The translations under genes and the position numbers were made by a program. The notes below the pieces were generated by a model. The model saw only the letters and a list, made by a program, of their open reading frames with translations, was not told where the DNA came from and did no database searches. Positions 38,734 through 51,248 of a DNA stretch of 64,000 nucleotides are shown piece by piece; the stretch's first letter is position 1, and each line of letters starts with the position of its first letter. Source of the DNA: Calliopsis andreniformis (lineage: Eukaryota > Arthropoda > Insecta > Hymenoptera > Andrenidae). Where the stretch lies: contig NC_135066.1 in assembly GCF_051401765.1 (NCBI RefSeq), positions 18,021,001 to 18,085,000 on the forward strand, given 5' to 3'.

Positions 38734-39343
38734 AACTATCCTTAAACCAACGTACTAACTTTGAAACCCCATCATTAAACAATCTCTACTCTACAGACTC
38801 CCAGAAATATCTACAACTTCCTTCTGTACATAAAACAACCCCTTGAAAGCACCCCTCAACAAATCGATTGAAAGTCCAAAATCCAATTTTCCAATGAAAA
38901 TCAAATAACTATCCTTAAACTAACATACAAACTTCGAAACCCCATCATAAAACAGTCTCTACTCTACAGACTTAGAAAAATACTTATTTATTTGTTTATG
39001 AACGGTAACATCCCATTAATGTAGGTACAAAAAGCTAATCAAACGAGTGCAATAATACATAATAAGACCCATAAAAAGAGAAGGGTACTCTGATGGAAAA
39101 TAGAAAAGCTAATAAAATACTGTAATAATAAAAACATTACAACAATTCATACATTTTGCTGCTAGGACTGTTGCACGTGACACTAAATAGATCTAAGAAC
39201 TTAATTCTTCGTGTGAGTAGTTATTCTGTAGACTGTCCACATATCTACAGTTTCCTTCTCTGCATGAAACAAGTCCCTGCAGGCGCCCCCCAAGAAATCG
39301 ATCGAAACCCCAAAACCCGATTCTCCCCTGAAAATAAAATCCC
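38734..39343. repeat. 173-bp tandem duplication, second copy interrupted
   Basis: Copy 1 (38734-38906) begins AACTATCCTTAAACCAAC and is repeated from 38907 as AACTATCCTTAAACTAAC. Copy 2 aligns to 38972, stops, and resumes at 39230-39343 (ATATCTACAGTTTCCTTCTC against ATATCTACAACTTCCTTCTG, then AAATCGATCGAAA against AAATCGATTGAAA). The second half of each copy is 107 bp long, so the join is precise. The copies differ by many substitutions, so the duplication is old. Confidence 0.85.
38973..39229. mobile_element. 257-bp insertion in the duplicated unit, flanked by AGACT
   Basis: The sequence absent from copy 1 is bordered by AGACT at 38968-38972 and 39230-39234, while copy 1 has a single AGACT at 38795-38799. 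That is what a 5-bp target-site duplication looks like. The insert is AT-rich, has no clear terminal inverted repeats and no reading frame of note; the word AAAAGCTAAT occurs twice in it. The element class is not determined. Confidence 0.65.
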
Positions 39344-39349
39344 CTCAAG

Positions 39350-40650
39350 ACCGAACTCTCTCCGCGTTCAAAGTCGACGGCACCCGCATTCGGGTCGCCC
39401 AGCAAACGGAGCAATCTATTCGAATAGTCGCAGCGCCCCGTCCTCCCCGCGGCGCCATTAATAGACGCGATCGCGTCCGGGAATATCGATACCCGTCCGA
39501 GAATAACCGGTCTGAAGGCCCGTGGATCGTCGCGGTTCACCCGCCCCCTTCGACACGACAGCGACATTAAGCCGCGCAATTGCACCGCGGAAGGGGCGGC
39601 GGAAGAAAGAGCGAAGGAAAGAATAGCAGATGGGAAGGGTAGTATGGCGAGTAAGGGTGGCTGCTGTTCGTGCTTTGTCGGTCACAGGGACTCTCCAGTC
39701 GTTTCGACCTTCTTTCCGCGGCTCGGTGCAACGGCCAGCGAGCGCGAGACCGCGTAGATGGCGCTGCCGCTAATCAGCGTGCACCAGCACCCCCCTTTAT
39801 CCCTCGTTCGCGAGAGGGGGGTGAGAATGACGACAGAGAGTTGGACTGACGGTGGGACGGAGAGGGCGCGCGTGGCTGGACAGGGAGGGCTAGACGCGCG
39901 GGGAGGAAAGTAGAAGGGAAGGAAGGAAGGAAGGAACGACGAAGAGCGAGGATCGGTGAAGAGGGATCGGAAAAAGGGTCGCGCGGAAGCAGGGGTGCTG
40001 CCTCTGCGGGGGTGGGAGTTGTATCGACCGCGCCGCACTGCGGGGCTTTATCCCCTCCCGCGCGACCGTTCCAGCCACCACCAGCAGTCTAGGGCTGGAG
40101 GAACGTCACCCCCTTCTTCTCTGTTCTCACACCCTCCGTCTTTCTTCTCGCGCCCTGCCGCCTCTACTTTCGCGATCTCTTCGTCCTTCCCTCGTTTCGT
40201 CCCCCTTCGACGCATACGTACACCTCGACATTTTCTGCCCCTTCCTTTCGCGCCTCCAGCTTTCCCCAATTAGGCCTGTGCCTGCTCTTGTTCCGCGACT
40301 CGCGTAGTCTACCTTGTTCCTCGTTTTCCCCAATTAGGGGTGTATCCATCCTTCTTATCGTCTTCGTCGCGGCTTCGTCCTTCCTGAGCTTCAGCGTCTT
40401 CGACGTGGCTAGGCGTTTTGGTTTCTTTTAGGGTAACGCGTTTGTCTCTTGTTTTGTCTCGCCCTCGTTGCTGGTTTCGTCCCTTCGCTTCCTCCCTCGG
40501 GTCAGTAACCCGCTGCTTTCGGGGCTCAAGAACCGGATAAGAGGACAAAAGATTTTTCGCGCCCTCGATCCCGATTCCCAGAGTACTGCTGTGTTATTCG
40601 AGTATCAGGTTGATCGAAGGACTTAGGGGTGGAGGTCGACGGGTACACTG
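39350..40650. promoter_or_regulatory. Large CpG island with purine/pyrimidine runs and a CTCF-type motif
   Basis: This is among the most GC- and CpG-rich parts of the window. It includes CGCGTAGATGGCGCTGC (39751-39767), a close match to the Drosophila CTCF-type core, a (GGAA)5 run at 39917-39936, and TTTTCCCCAATTAGG repeated with one mismatch about 66 bp apart (40260 and 40324). An ATG at 39644 starts MASKGGCCSCFVGHR and is followed at 39650 by GTAAGG, a possible donor. The island could be an alternative promoter of the 22.17 kb gene or the promoter of an unseen transcript on either strand. No coding exon can be confirmed. Confidence 0.45.
39917..39936. repeat. (GGAA)5 microsatellite
   Basis: Five perfect GGAA units inside the CpG island. 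Such runs are length-variable and are also ETS-type motif arrays. Confidence 0.9.
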
Positions 40651-43600
40651 AGAGGGGCGGCTGCATTGGGATTTCGTTGACAGGGAGGCTCGTTACGTCG
40701 AGGGCTGTTCGCGGGAGAGGTCACTCGATTAGGTGGAAAATGAAAAACGAATCGACGACACGCAACGCCTAGTCAATGATAAGCTTCTCTCGGGGGTTGC
40801 TCCACCCTCTGAGCGTAGGAAACCCACACCTTTCGATTTATGAGACAATTGGGTGGGAATCGAATCAATTTTGCTGCGTTTGACGATTGAGATGTTCTGT
40901 TTGTTTTAATTATGCGCGAGAATTAAATGTGACGAGAGGAGGAATACTATGGAGTTTATTCGATTAAAGCTTGCTATCCCGTGAAACGAGTTTATAGGAT
41001 GTGAGAGGCATATTTTTTAGGCTGCTTGCGTTGAGTACTCGTTCTCATTTTATCCAGCGTGAGAGAAGGAAAATGAGAGAATAATTTCAAGAAATGAGGA
41101 ACAGTGACGAGCTTATAATTAGAAAATACTGTGCACTATGGTGAAAGGGAGTTAGTAGCATAATTTGATAATTAACCCTTTGTAGTCGAAAGTCATGTTA
41201 CAGTCACGTCATATCGTTCTGCCCAAACTTCTACGTACCTCGACCCATTAACCGGCAAGACGAGTTAATTCATCGTATAAAAGTATCTTTACATATTACA
41301 TGAAACTCATTCGTAGTAAAAATATGGCGCCAGCATTAACATAACACGAAAATCTATCCGTAGTCATAAGGCAGGCATAATCTTCATAAACCTACCCTGT
41401 TATAAACTCGTTGTTAATCCTATCATTTCTTCCAATTTTTTACTACCCTTACGTGACTCTTACACCCTATAACTTCACCATCCATATTCATTACGACCGT
41501 ACAGAGAATAGTTATCATATCTCAAATCGCTAAATTTTCACTTCTCATGTCAAGAAACAATTTAACCTTCAATTACAGGCACTCAATTTTAAGATAGAAA
41601 GACTTTAATTAAAACCTATTTGTATTAAATATTTTAAAATTAATATGGTGCTAATTAGAATGTGGAAACGAGATATGACATATATTTCCAACTTTTATTA
41701 CAAGTTTTTGATATTTTAAGTGACAGCTATAATAAAAATATATCACATCGAGTCTTTCAGGCTTCATGTCAATAGTTAAGGGTTAAAACACCCACTGCTG
41801 AGGAAATCTGGAATAAGAATTTTGTCCACGCAGGGATCGTTCACAGATTATCGATTACAGTTCAGGCTCGATTCCAACGGGCACGTAAATCCCGAGTTCA
41901 CTTTTTCACTCTAGTTTACGAGACATCTGTCGGTTCAATTTCCCTCGGAGCGAATCACAGTTCTGCACACCGGTTCCGATTTCGACGATATTCGAGGGAA
42001 ACCTGGACCACCAGTTCGGGAGTCATAAATTAGTCAGTCGAGCCACGTGTAGCCAAAGGGCAACGGCATTCTTCGGAAGGGAGACATTTAAATATATAAG
42101 AGGGCGAAGGGTCCCCTTAAGAGATTTCGGGGGTCGATAGTTCACGATCTGCAAAGAATGCCGCACCCCTCAGCGATTTCTCACCGCTTCCTTCACCTAA
42201 GGGACCATTTGATCGCTAACGTTTTGTTCTTCGTGAAACTGGCGAGCATAGTGCCAGTGGTTTGACTGACAGAGCATCTTGGGGCTTGGGAACTTGGGTT
42301 TTGGGGTCATGGATATGCGTACGGATGTTGAGTAGAAGCTACGACCCCTTTTTGGTGAATTAATATATTGTACTTTTGTAAAGCGGATCACTGGGTCATT
42401 CGATGATGTCAGATGTATAGTAGTGATGAAGGTGGTATAGTTTTCTTGTGGTTTAGTGCAGACCACAATTCGGTAAAAGTCATTTACAATTTTCCAAGTT
42501 TCACTCTTAAAATATACAAATCTATAACTTTAACAGCAAATCCTTGCTGATAACAATGTTATCTATTTATTAGAACTACTTATTACAACCTCTCGTAAAG
42601 AGGCACATAAATGTATATCCTCATAGAAAAGCAATCTCCCACTCAAACTAGGCTTATCTCCACATCCCTCACAAAGAGACACAAAAATCCTCACCACTGA
42701 AGATTAAAAATTTACTACCACCCTACTGACGACTGCACAAAATTGCTCAGTCACAGGTGTCGTATTCCAAGCAACATCCCTCGTTATTTTCATTTTTCGC
42801 TTTAACAACGTCGTTCCAGGCGATGCAGTGGCACCGAAACGATGGAACAGTCGAAACTTTCCTTTTTCGTGACTCTCTATCCACGAATCACAGCCAGACA
42901 ACCGCGCAAAGTGTTCTATTTTCTCGATTCGCGAAAGCTCGCGTTCACAGAGAGGCAGCGTGCAAAAGGCGCATAGATTTTCGGGGAGGCTGTTTTGGAC
43001 AACGAGAATCGAGCAACTTCCCATCGTCGCGCAGAAAATTAATCGCGAAGAATTTACTGGGACCGTTGCTCTTCTGGTTTAATTAGCTGCTTAAGGTGGC
43101 TGACGACGGAGCTGGATAATTAAGAGGTAAAGCTGCGCCTGAGGGAAAGAATGATAAATGAGGTGGACTCTTCGTTTATCAGTCTGCTTACTGCAATATG
43201 ATATAATGCGATATTATAAAAAGGAAGGAGGACTTGTTAATCCTTTCTTGTCCTACTTTCTTTTACAGATAATGTTTCTTACTGTATCAAGGACCTACCT
43301 CATGAGAGTGTTGGAAGATTTAAGTAAAGAAGTGATAATATAATCAATGGGGTATTATAATTATTTGAAATATAAAACAGCTTGGTTTTATCCTGGACTT
43401 TCAACTGCAGCAAGTTCGTTCGTAGGAATGAAGTGTACGATTTCGAGTGTTTGTATTATAAAAGTATAAAACGGGGTAAATCTAATCAAATATAGACTGA
43501 AGAGTTTGCACTTTTTAATTTGTTTGTAGGAGAGTATACGGTTATAATAAACATTGAAGTTAAACAGCCTTTAGAGCGTTCGTTAAAGTTATGGACTTTG

Positions 43601-44149
43601 CAGCAGCGGGAATAATTGAAGAGAATAAATATTTTTCCTCGGAGGAGAGTTATATTTTATTACCCTCTGTGCAGAACTCGAGTTGGAATAATTATGGACT
43701 ATGCACAGTATAGAAATTCGAATCGGGACGCGAGTCGACACGTACAGTTTCCTTCCTTCGATTTCTCGACGTTGTATTCAGCTGGGATACAGCCCTCAAT
43801 TGAACCGTGGAATGAGAGGGAAATCTCGTTTCTGCAAGAGTATTGTGCTCCAGTGGTGGAGACTTCTGTAGCTTCGTTGGTAGTTGGTTGACGCCTTTGA
43901 GATTCGAGGTATTCGAAGAAAGCCGTCCTTTTTGTGTCCGGAAACGCGAATTGTTTGATACCTGAGAGACAGTTTTCGATAGCTGTTAGTGAACAGTAGG
44001 TGTAAGGTCTTCGAGGACATGTGCTATAGTCAGCACGAAGTCAATTGGTTAGTCGAGGTCGCTCAGTGCAGTTGCCATTATAGTGTGGTGAGAAAATTGT
44101 GATTAGAGACTAGAGAAATTCAAATAATGTAAGGGATTAGAAATTTGTT

Positions 44150-44240
44150 CTAATATTTGATCTGATATTTGTACAATTTTTAAATATTCGAATTTTCAAA
44201 TATTCAAATACTCAAATATTTAAATATTTCTGTGTTTCTA
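44150..44240. repeat. AT-rich word repeat (TTCAAATATTCAAATA type)
   Basis: AAATATTC, CAAATATT and CAAATACT follow one another with short, variable spacing. Same style as tracts at 20.6 and 47.7 kb. Confidence 0.6.
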
Positions 44241-45170
44241 TCTTTATAAGTGCTCCTCATACATGTTATCTCCTATACCATTTACAATTTTTTAAACCTG
44301 TTTACTTTCATCTCAACTACAACTTCCACACTAATCCTTCACAGTCCAAGATCTATCTTTTTCCATTTCCCACTCGTCAAGTGTTGATAAAGAGGGAACG
44401 TCAGTTGATGAATTGAGCAGTCAATACTGAAAAATCGAAGCCTTGCCAGTAAGTGCGTTTAAGCAGAGAGGGTCGTAACATGGGTAAAACGAGTTTCGTA
44501 TAGATTTTGTATAAATTCTTAAACGAGGTCGCGCAGATTCCGGAAGTCCTAAAACCTTCAAATTCATTGGACACAAACTCGCTTAACACTGGCAACACTT
44601 AGTGCTCCTTTAACTGTATGAATTCTTGCAACTTATCGCCCAAGAAATTAATCGCACTTTATCAGTACCAATCTATAATCCATACTTATTTATTATTATA
44701 ATAATTCACACCGATTTTTTGTAACAGACTCCTGTTCCCATCTCAATTCCCATCTGATTCGAAAGCTTTTTCAAATTGCCCGCGTTCCAAGGATATCTGT
44801 CGTGTGATTGTCGAACAGCACCCCTATCAATCGGTCGAACACTCGTTATCGCGTCGCTAAGGGTGCGCTAATGAAACGCTCGTCGAGAAATCGCGCGTTC
44901 CCTTACATCAGTGAAAGCCCGTCGTCTCGATGGTCGCGTAATGATGCAAAAAATAGCGTTCCTCGGTGATCGATCGGTCACTAGGCGACAGATAAGTCGG
45001 GAAAATATTGCGGCTGCATGGGATGAGCGAGAGGGGCAGAGGGGAAGGTGGAAGAGTGTCGGGTTGAGTGAATTCCGTCGAGTGCCAGGCCAAATAAAGG
45101 ATCCTCTTAATTACGCGATTCGGAACACGGCCAAGAAAAGGGACTGTCGAAGACTTGTATTAACGCCTTT

Positions 45171-45182
45171 CACGTGACGTCA
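45171..45182 (+). promoter_or_regulatory. Overlapping E-box and CRE (CACGTGACGTCA)
   Basis: A perfect CACGTG (45171-45176) shares two bases with a perfect TGACGTCA (45175-45182). The same two motifs sit side by side at 21957-21971. Such sites can bind bHLH and CREB/ATF-type bZIP factors. Function is inferred. Confidence 0.5.
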
Positions 45183-45327
45183 TCGGTCTGGGGAGTTTCT
45201 GTCGATTTGGTTACTTTTGCTTGCACACCTCGTTCGTTCCATTACGAATTAGTCTGCGAAGTATGCGGCGAAAGAGAGTTCAGATTCAAGTGATGGTTAG
45301 ATAAAATGAGTAATATTAAGTTTTCTA

Positions 45328-45457
45328 CAAGGTGATCCCCTCGCTAGGAGATTCAAATCAATGCCATAATGAAAACAGGACTCTATTGTGACGTAAGAAG
45401 TCCACAATACTCTTTGTGGCGGCAGTCTTGGAGTCTCCTAGGGAGAGGATCACCCTG
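45328..45457. mobile_element. TA-flanked MITE, 130 bp, long terminal inverted repeats
   Basis: The left end CAAGGTGATCCCCTCGCTAG and the right end (reverse complement CAGGGTGATCCTCTCCCTAG) match at 17 of 20 positions, then continue GAGA and a TTCAA/CTCCAA block. TA borders both ends (45326-45327, 45458-45459). More than 40 percent of the element is terminal repeat. There is no coding capacity. Confidence 0.8.
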
Positions 45458-48400
45458 TAGAATTATTTTTAATTTCAGTGACCCAAGATTACTGATTTCT
45501 ATCACTTCAGAAAACAGGTCTTTAATCCTTCTTCTTCCCTTTAATGGAAGTCTTCTCATATTTTACGCCGTGCTGGAAATGGCAGTAAAACAAGCGTTTC
45601 CTCAGAGCGTTGAAACAGTTCTCTGATAAGAAGTTGAAGGCGTTCAAACGATGAGACTAACTGAGTAATTAAGTCGATATCGCGTAACAGGGGCTCTCCC
45701 TAGAGGGACTCAAACAGGGCGAACGCTCGGTGGAATTGGTCGGCTGCAACGATCCCGGTTAATTTTAAATGAAAATTCCTAATTAGGGTTGTCGCTGTCG
45801 GAAGGCGTGGCCAGCGCTCAGGGAAGCAGCTACTTCCAGATTATGTTGCAAGTTTAATTGGTAGTCGACGCGTAACCCCGCGTGTCCGCTGAAAAGTAGG
45901 AGAGAACACGCTGGTTACGTGTCGTACTCGTTAGCGGACTTCTGTAATAGCCAATACGCTTCGTTGAATCATTGTCACATGCTAGGTGCAACGATAAAAT
46001 CGTGAATTATAGACTGGTCTTCCTTGCCGCGAAAACTAGACGTCTAGTTATCTTAATTGATGTGGCATGCTGCAGAGTGCACGATTGTTAGGTGTGATTA
46101 ACACCAGTATCAAGTTCGCGTCTAATATACCTGGGTTTAGATTCCCAGGCTCTTTGTATCATAAATCATACACCACAGGCTGCTGCTTCTCATACTATCC
46201 TTGATACCACTTTCGCTGCGATGTTATTTCAAGCATCAGCGGTTTGATGCTCTATCGTCTTAATGCAATTTATGAGCGCGTGAAGGGTGAAATAGGGACA
46301 ATGGATGACCACGTGGTTGGGCAGATGAGGGATGTAGTTGGAACTCGAGCGAGTGGTTTGAAAAGGTCAGTGGGAATCGCTACTTTCGTCAATCTGTTTA
46401 CTTAGCTCAATTACTTTGATTCTTCACATTACTCTGGTTTGGTACCCTCACTTCTGTGATTGACTAGCCTCATTACTGAATTTATTATTTTATCTATTCT
46501 TCTTTAGTGCTCATTATCTCCGCTGTTTACTCTAATTTATAAACCTACTCTAAGATTAACTTTTTTTTTTATGTAGGAAATAATTTACTCAGTAAAACCC
46601 CTTCTGCTTCTCTAAAGCTTCTCACTTAACGTCAATAATTCTCCAATTCAGCATGTCCTATGCACTACTATTTCTCCAACAAAAACAGCATCACAAATTT
46701 CTGTTACAACTCCACCTTTTCAGTGTTCCAACAACGTCAGATTTTCCTACTCTTAGAGAAATCTATCTCCTTCAGTGCAAGCGACTCTAGCGGAAAGAAA
46801 AGGAGCCTGAATCTGCTTCCGTAGCAAGAGTTCCAAAACCCCGTGCCGTGATCTCGGGTCAGAGGTGGTGCTCGGAACCCCAGAAGGAATACGTAACTAA
46901 ACGAACACAAACATGAATAAAATCCATTATTCACGACAGATGCGAATAACTACTCTGCGTTGAGTAAAATTTCGTTGTCTCGCGAGCAACGGCAGTGCTG
47001 CATTCTTCGAAATAATAAAGTCGAAAATACCTCACATTTGTGAATGCTGTGGATACTATTATAAAAATGAGCTTTCTTCCTTAGTACCTATTGCAACCTG
47101 TTCTGCAATGGCTGGCGTGTTTCTCATCAAAGAGTCGAATGAATCTCCAGCGATAGGTAGAATACATTAAACAAAGGCTAGCTTCGAAAGTTAGGGAATA
47201 TTGTGAAGGGAAACGATAGGACGCGGTTTTTAAACGAGTTTAGACTAATTTTGCCAAGTTGTTTGTCCGAGATTGTTGTGCTGCTGATTCACTGGGTAGC
47301 ACTTTTTCTCCATTTAAAGAAATTCAAGACTCTCACGGTGAAATGTAATCCCAGTTAACGTGAATCTACGAGGATTTTCTTTTCCTTCTGTTTCTTAACT
47401 TTCCAATTGCCTGTGCCACTTTTTAGGGGTATCTCGTTTCGTCTTGCTTGGGGGATGCAAAGCCAGTGGGAGATGAATTTAGTAAATTATAGTAACGTGG
47501 TTGGTAATTGAGGAATGAAAACTTTGGGGAATTTCAGGTGAAATTAGAATTTTCAAGGATGTAGAGAAAGTTAATAATTCATGAGGATAAATAATTTGCT
47601 TTTGTAGTGTGCAAAATTTAAAACCTTGATATATGGAAATTTAAAAATTTTCAAATATTCAAATTCAAAAACAAATATTCAAATTTAAAAAATGTCGAAT
47701 CTTATAATTTTACAGTTTCAAAATTCACAAATTCTTAAATACTCAAACTTCACAAAATTTGGAGCACATGAACTTGACCCACATATCCAATGATAAAAAT
47801 TCGAAAAAGGAAATCCAACATGCCTCTGACCTCCATCACACTTAATGTTTCAGATTTCATTTCACCTGTTTAAAAAAAATAAGTTCGCGACAAGCGTCCC
47901 AGAAATTCGCGACAAAGTAAATTGGCTGAACAGGCCTCAAAAGTGCTCCGTTTCTCACCGCAATTACTCGACTCAGCCGCGTACAATTGAGTGCAAACAA
48001 ACGTTCATTATTGCACGCGGCTTTTGCGACAACCTCCACGCGTCGCTGTTCGGAACGGCGACGAAGACAGCGAGGGGAAACGAAGGACAGAGAGGGAAAG
48101 CGAGCTATTAAAGAGAATTAAAATGGAATTAGTGGAGGCGCGAGGGGAGGCGAGGTGGTGTATCTACGAAGGCGAAACAGTTCTCTCAAAGCGAGTCCCC
48201 CCGAAGCTGGGTGTACACCTTGGGGGATTTCTGATAGCATGTCACGTTAGGTGAGAAAGTACTAGCACTTAGGGAGATTCAAATGATCTGCAAATAAAAT
48301 TCCCTTACCTTTGTGAAATAATTTCTCTTAATTGCTTTTCTGTCGAGCCTGAAGATCCTCAAGGGATCGTTTGTGTCTGATTTACTGGCGAACTCGTTTC

Positions 48401-49384
48401 AAGCAAAATTATCTGGGGTTACGCGTAAGTAGAAGATACTGTGAATAGTTGAAGGTAGGTTGTAGGTCAAAGAATGATGGAGGTGATTCATTGCGGAGGA
48501 TGAGGTGAAAAGTTGTGGATGAAAGGGATAATTGATAGATAGGGAGAGAAGTTATTATTTGATATTAAGAACTGCGTGATGTAAAGTTGTGGTAATGCGG
48601 TTATTGTAGAAATTTGAAGAATATCTAGGAATTAGTGAGGCTGTTTTTCAGAAATTAAAAAATGTCTATCATAAGTTCTTAAAAAAGGATTCCAAGAATT
48701 TTCAATATTTCTACTGTAGATGTTTGAAGCACTGTTAAGGGAATCACAAGTAGCAGAACTCGCAAAGTCCATTTTCATAAAAGTGCTCATCATAGAAGCT
48801 CGTTGAATATTTCCACGACAAAGACTTCCAGCATAATCAAAAGAATAATCCCACATACGTTTCATCATCAAAGGTGTTACGTTTTGCGCATTCCCATACA
48901 CCTGACCTTAAACACGATGGAAACGCTGCTTAACGTGCTTTAATGGCGCGTAATAGGGGCAGGTATAATATCGCAGCGAGTTGTACGATCTGGCCGTACC
49001 ATTCTCTCACGTACCACTATAACGTCGCCTAACGTTGGCCTAATGTTTCCTCTAACCGTCGGTGTCACACACCATAGCTACGTGGCAAACGTTCAACTAG
49101 CTAACTGGTTGTTCCTGTGTCGAAACTGTACGCCCACCACCTGACGAAACCGAGTGTCCTGCACGCCTGACTTTCGAACTTTCGAATCTGGACGAATGCC
49201 CTTGACTACGCTACTGCGAATTCGCTGAGACCTTTTTGGAACTTCTCCTACAGGTCGCGAAAGGTTCTAGTTATTTTGGGTAACTGTTAAGTATAGGGAA
49301 TTTGAGTTTGCTTGGCAGAGAGTTGGCTGATCCAAGTAAGCAGGTACTTATATCCTTAAATCCATGTATATTCATGTGTAATTG
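45458..49384. other. Non-coding stretch
   Basis: No supported gene. A T-run near 46.56 kb, an AT-rich word repeat at 47.62-47.77 kb and a CpG-richer part at 47.88-48.2 kb were noted. Confidence 0.5.
47620..47770. repeat. AT-rich word repeat (TTCAAATATTCAAATT type)
   Basis: CAAATATTCAAATT recurs with decayed variants such as CAAATTCTTAAATACTCAAAC. The tract resembles 44.15-44.24 kb more than either resembles its flanks. Confidence 0.6.
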
Positions 49385-49612
49385 TACTCAGGTCAAGATA
49401 TACCCAGATCTAGGTATACTCAGGTCTAGGTATGCTCAAGTCTAGATGTGTTCAAATGTAGCTATACCCAGATCTAGGTGTATCTAGATCTAGGAGCACT
49501 GAGGTCTAGAAATACTGAGGTCTAGAAATATTCAGGTCCAGATGTGCTCAAGTCTAGTTATACCCAGATCTAGGAGTACTCACGTCTCGATGTAATCAGG
49601 TCCAGGTGTACT
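49385..49612. repeat. Minisatellite, 16-bp unit, about 14 degenerate copies
   Basis: Read in 16-base steps, the units GTATACTCAGGTCTAG, GTATGCTCAAGTCTAG, AAATACTGAGGTCTAG, ATGTGCTCAAGTCTAG and TTATACCCAGATCTAG line up with no gaps. The CTAG end is the most conserved part; about a quarter of positions vary between neighbours. Confidence 0.85.
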
Positions 49613-51248
49613 ACCCAAATTTATGTTTCCTAAGGTCCATACACTTAAGTAAGTGCGCGTGTACTACTCAAACACACGAGATACTCAAGACTAACGGAAA
49701 ATTTGCCTCGCTCATAATTATTTCATTACCTCCAATTTCATATTCTCTTGAATTTGCATCTCTAGTGGAAAAATAGTCATAAAACAATATGTAGAGCGGA
49801 ATTCTTTCTTCATTAAAGTGTTACGTAATCCGTGGAGGCAATCGAAAAAGGAAGCAATCGTACAGTGATTTTTGTTTGTCGAGGTTTAATTTCGAGCATC
49901 ACTGGCGTTAAAACAGGAACGAAGCTTAAATTCCCACGCTGTCAGAGCTACCACCACGCTCACGGTTAATGTGTTTTTCCAGGCTTTTTGGAGTTAGCCT
50001 GTTGACTAATAAAACACCGACACACATGCCCGATTTATCAAGTGGTCAAATAGAACGAAAAGATTTTTCGTTAGAAATATTATACCTCACCAGAATTTAA
50101 TGCAACAAATAACGAGGCAAGAAGTTTAAAGAAATAGCAAGTTAGAAACGAACGTGAATAAAAATGAAATTGAACGTACTTACAATACAAATTAAGCTCC
50201 GAACGTAATATCGAGAACGTTTGTTTATTTCTGAAAATCAGTACCAATCTTGGAAAACTTTAAATTCACTAAATTCTGATGATTTACGAATTTCTAAGAG
50301 GCGTTAAAAAATTGCTGACTCACTTGTGAGGCAATTTAAAATAATGAGACAACGATAAAAATAAACATTAAATTTTCCTCTGAATGCGACAACTCAGTCT
50401 CTCCTACTGTTCAAATATCAGTATCAGTAGATGGTGTTATCTGTCTGGCAATCACTGCGGAAGCAACACCTCAAGACGTATCGCACAGTGGTTCTTGCCA
50501 TCGTCTGTCCGTGGATTAGTTAAGTTCCCTCAGTGGTCTTGCCCAGTGTTACACGACCGGCGCGTGTACTCACGCACACAGACGGTGTTTATGCACGCGT
50601 GTGGTGACCGTGACTGTATCTACGTCGGAGGAAGAGACACATTACGCTCAATCTACCTCCGCTCCGCTCGACTCCTACTTCGCGTTTCGCGCTCGTGATC
50701 TGCGATCCAAAGAGAAAAAGGCGCGCGGAACCGGTGACTCACCCCCTGGCATTCGACACGGTTTCACGTGCTCTGGACTGTGACACCGTCGCCACGCATT
50801 TCCCGCGTGTTTCGGCTGACTATGAAATACGAGCGACATGCTCGGACCATAAACGCTGCAGGCGGAATTGTAACCCTTTTCGGTACATCAAAAAGAGACG
50901 TCCCTCTGGATCTTTAGATGTAAATATGCGTGTAGATTTAATGTAACATCGATAGAGATTTTTCGAAAAATTGTTCATCTTTTCAGGGATGTTTACAAGC
51001 TCGTGTGTATGTTAAGGTCGGATGAAATGTACGGGCAGAATTTAGCTATGATTTCTAATAGAATAAGGGTGAAACTTGCTTTTTGTAGTGGTATTTAAGG
51101 TAGCATAATTTGAGCTCAGGTAATACATTTTTGTAGGTCCTAGAAGCTTCTCGAAGAACTTCAGAGACTTTGGAAACTTAAAGAAATTATTTCACTAGAA
51201 ACTACCTATCCTAAGCCTAACTGAAAACAGTAATGCACAAGACAGACA
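49613..51248. other. Non-coding stretch with a CpG-rich core at 50.4-50.9 kb
   Basis: The core carries several initiator-like TCAGT words and a perfect AP-1 site (TGACTCA, 50735-50741) next to CCGGT. It could be a promoter or enhancer. No exon was confirmed. Confidence 0.45.

Larger units (their letters stand above)
40651..45327. other. Non-coding stretch
   Basis: AT-rich around 40.9-41.8 kb, mixed afterwards. A perfect overlapping E-box/CRE lies at 45171-45182 and an AT-rich word repeat at 44.15-44.24 kb. No gene is supported. Confidence 0.5.

Noticed and set aside
46265..46277. GCAATTTATGAGC, identical to part of the 30.15 kb MITE end
   Set aside because: Only 13 bases match and no partner end or TA border was found; likely chance.
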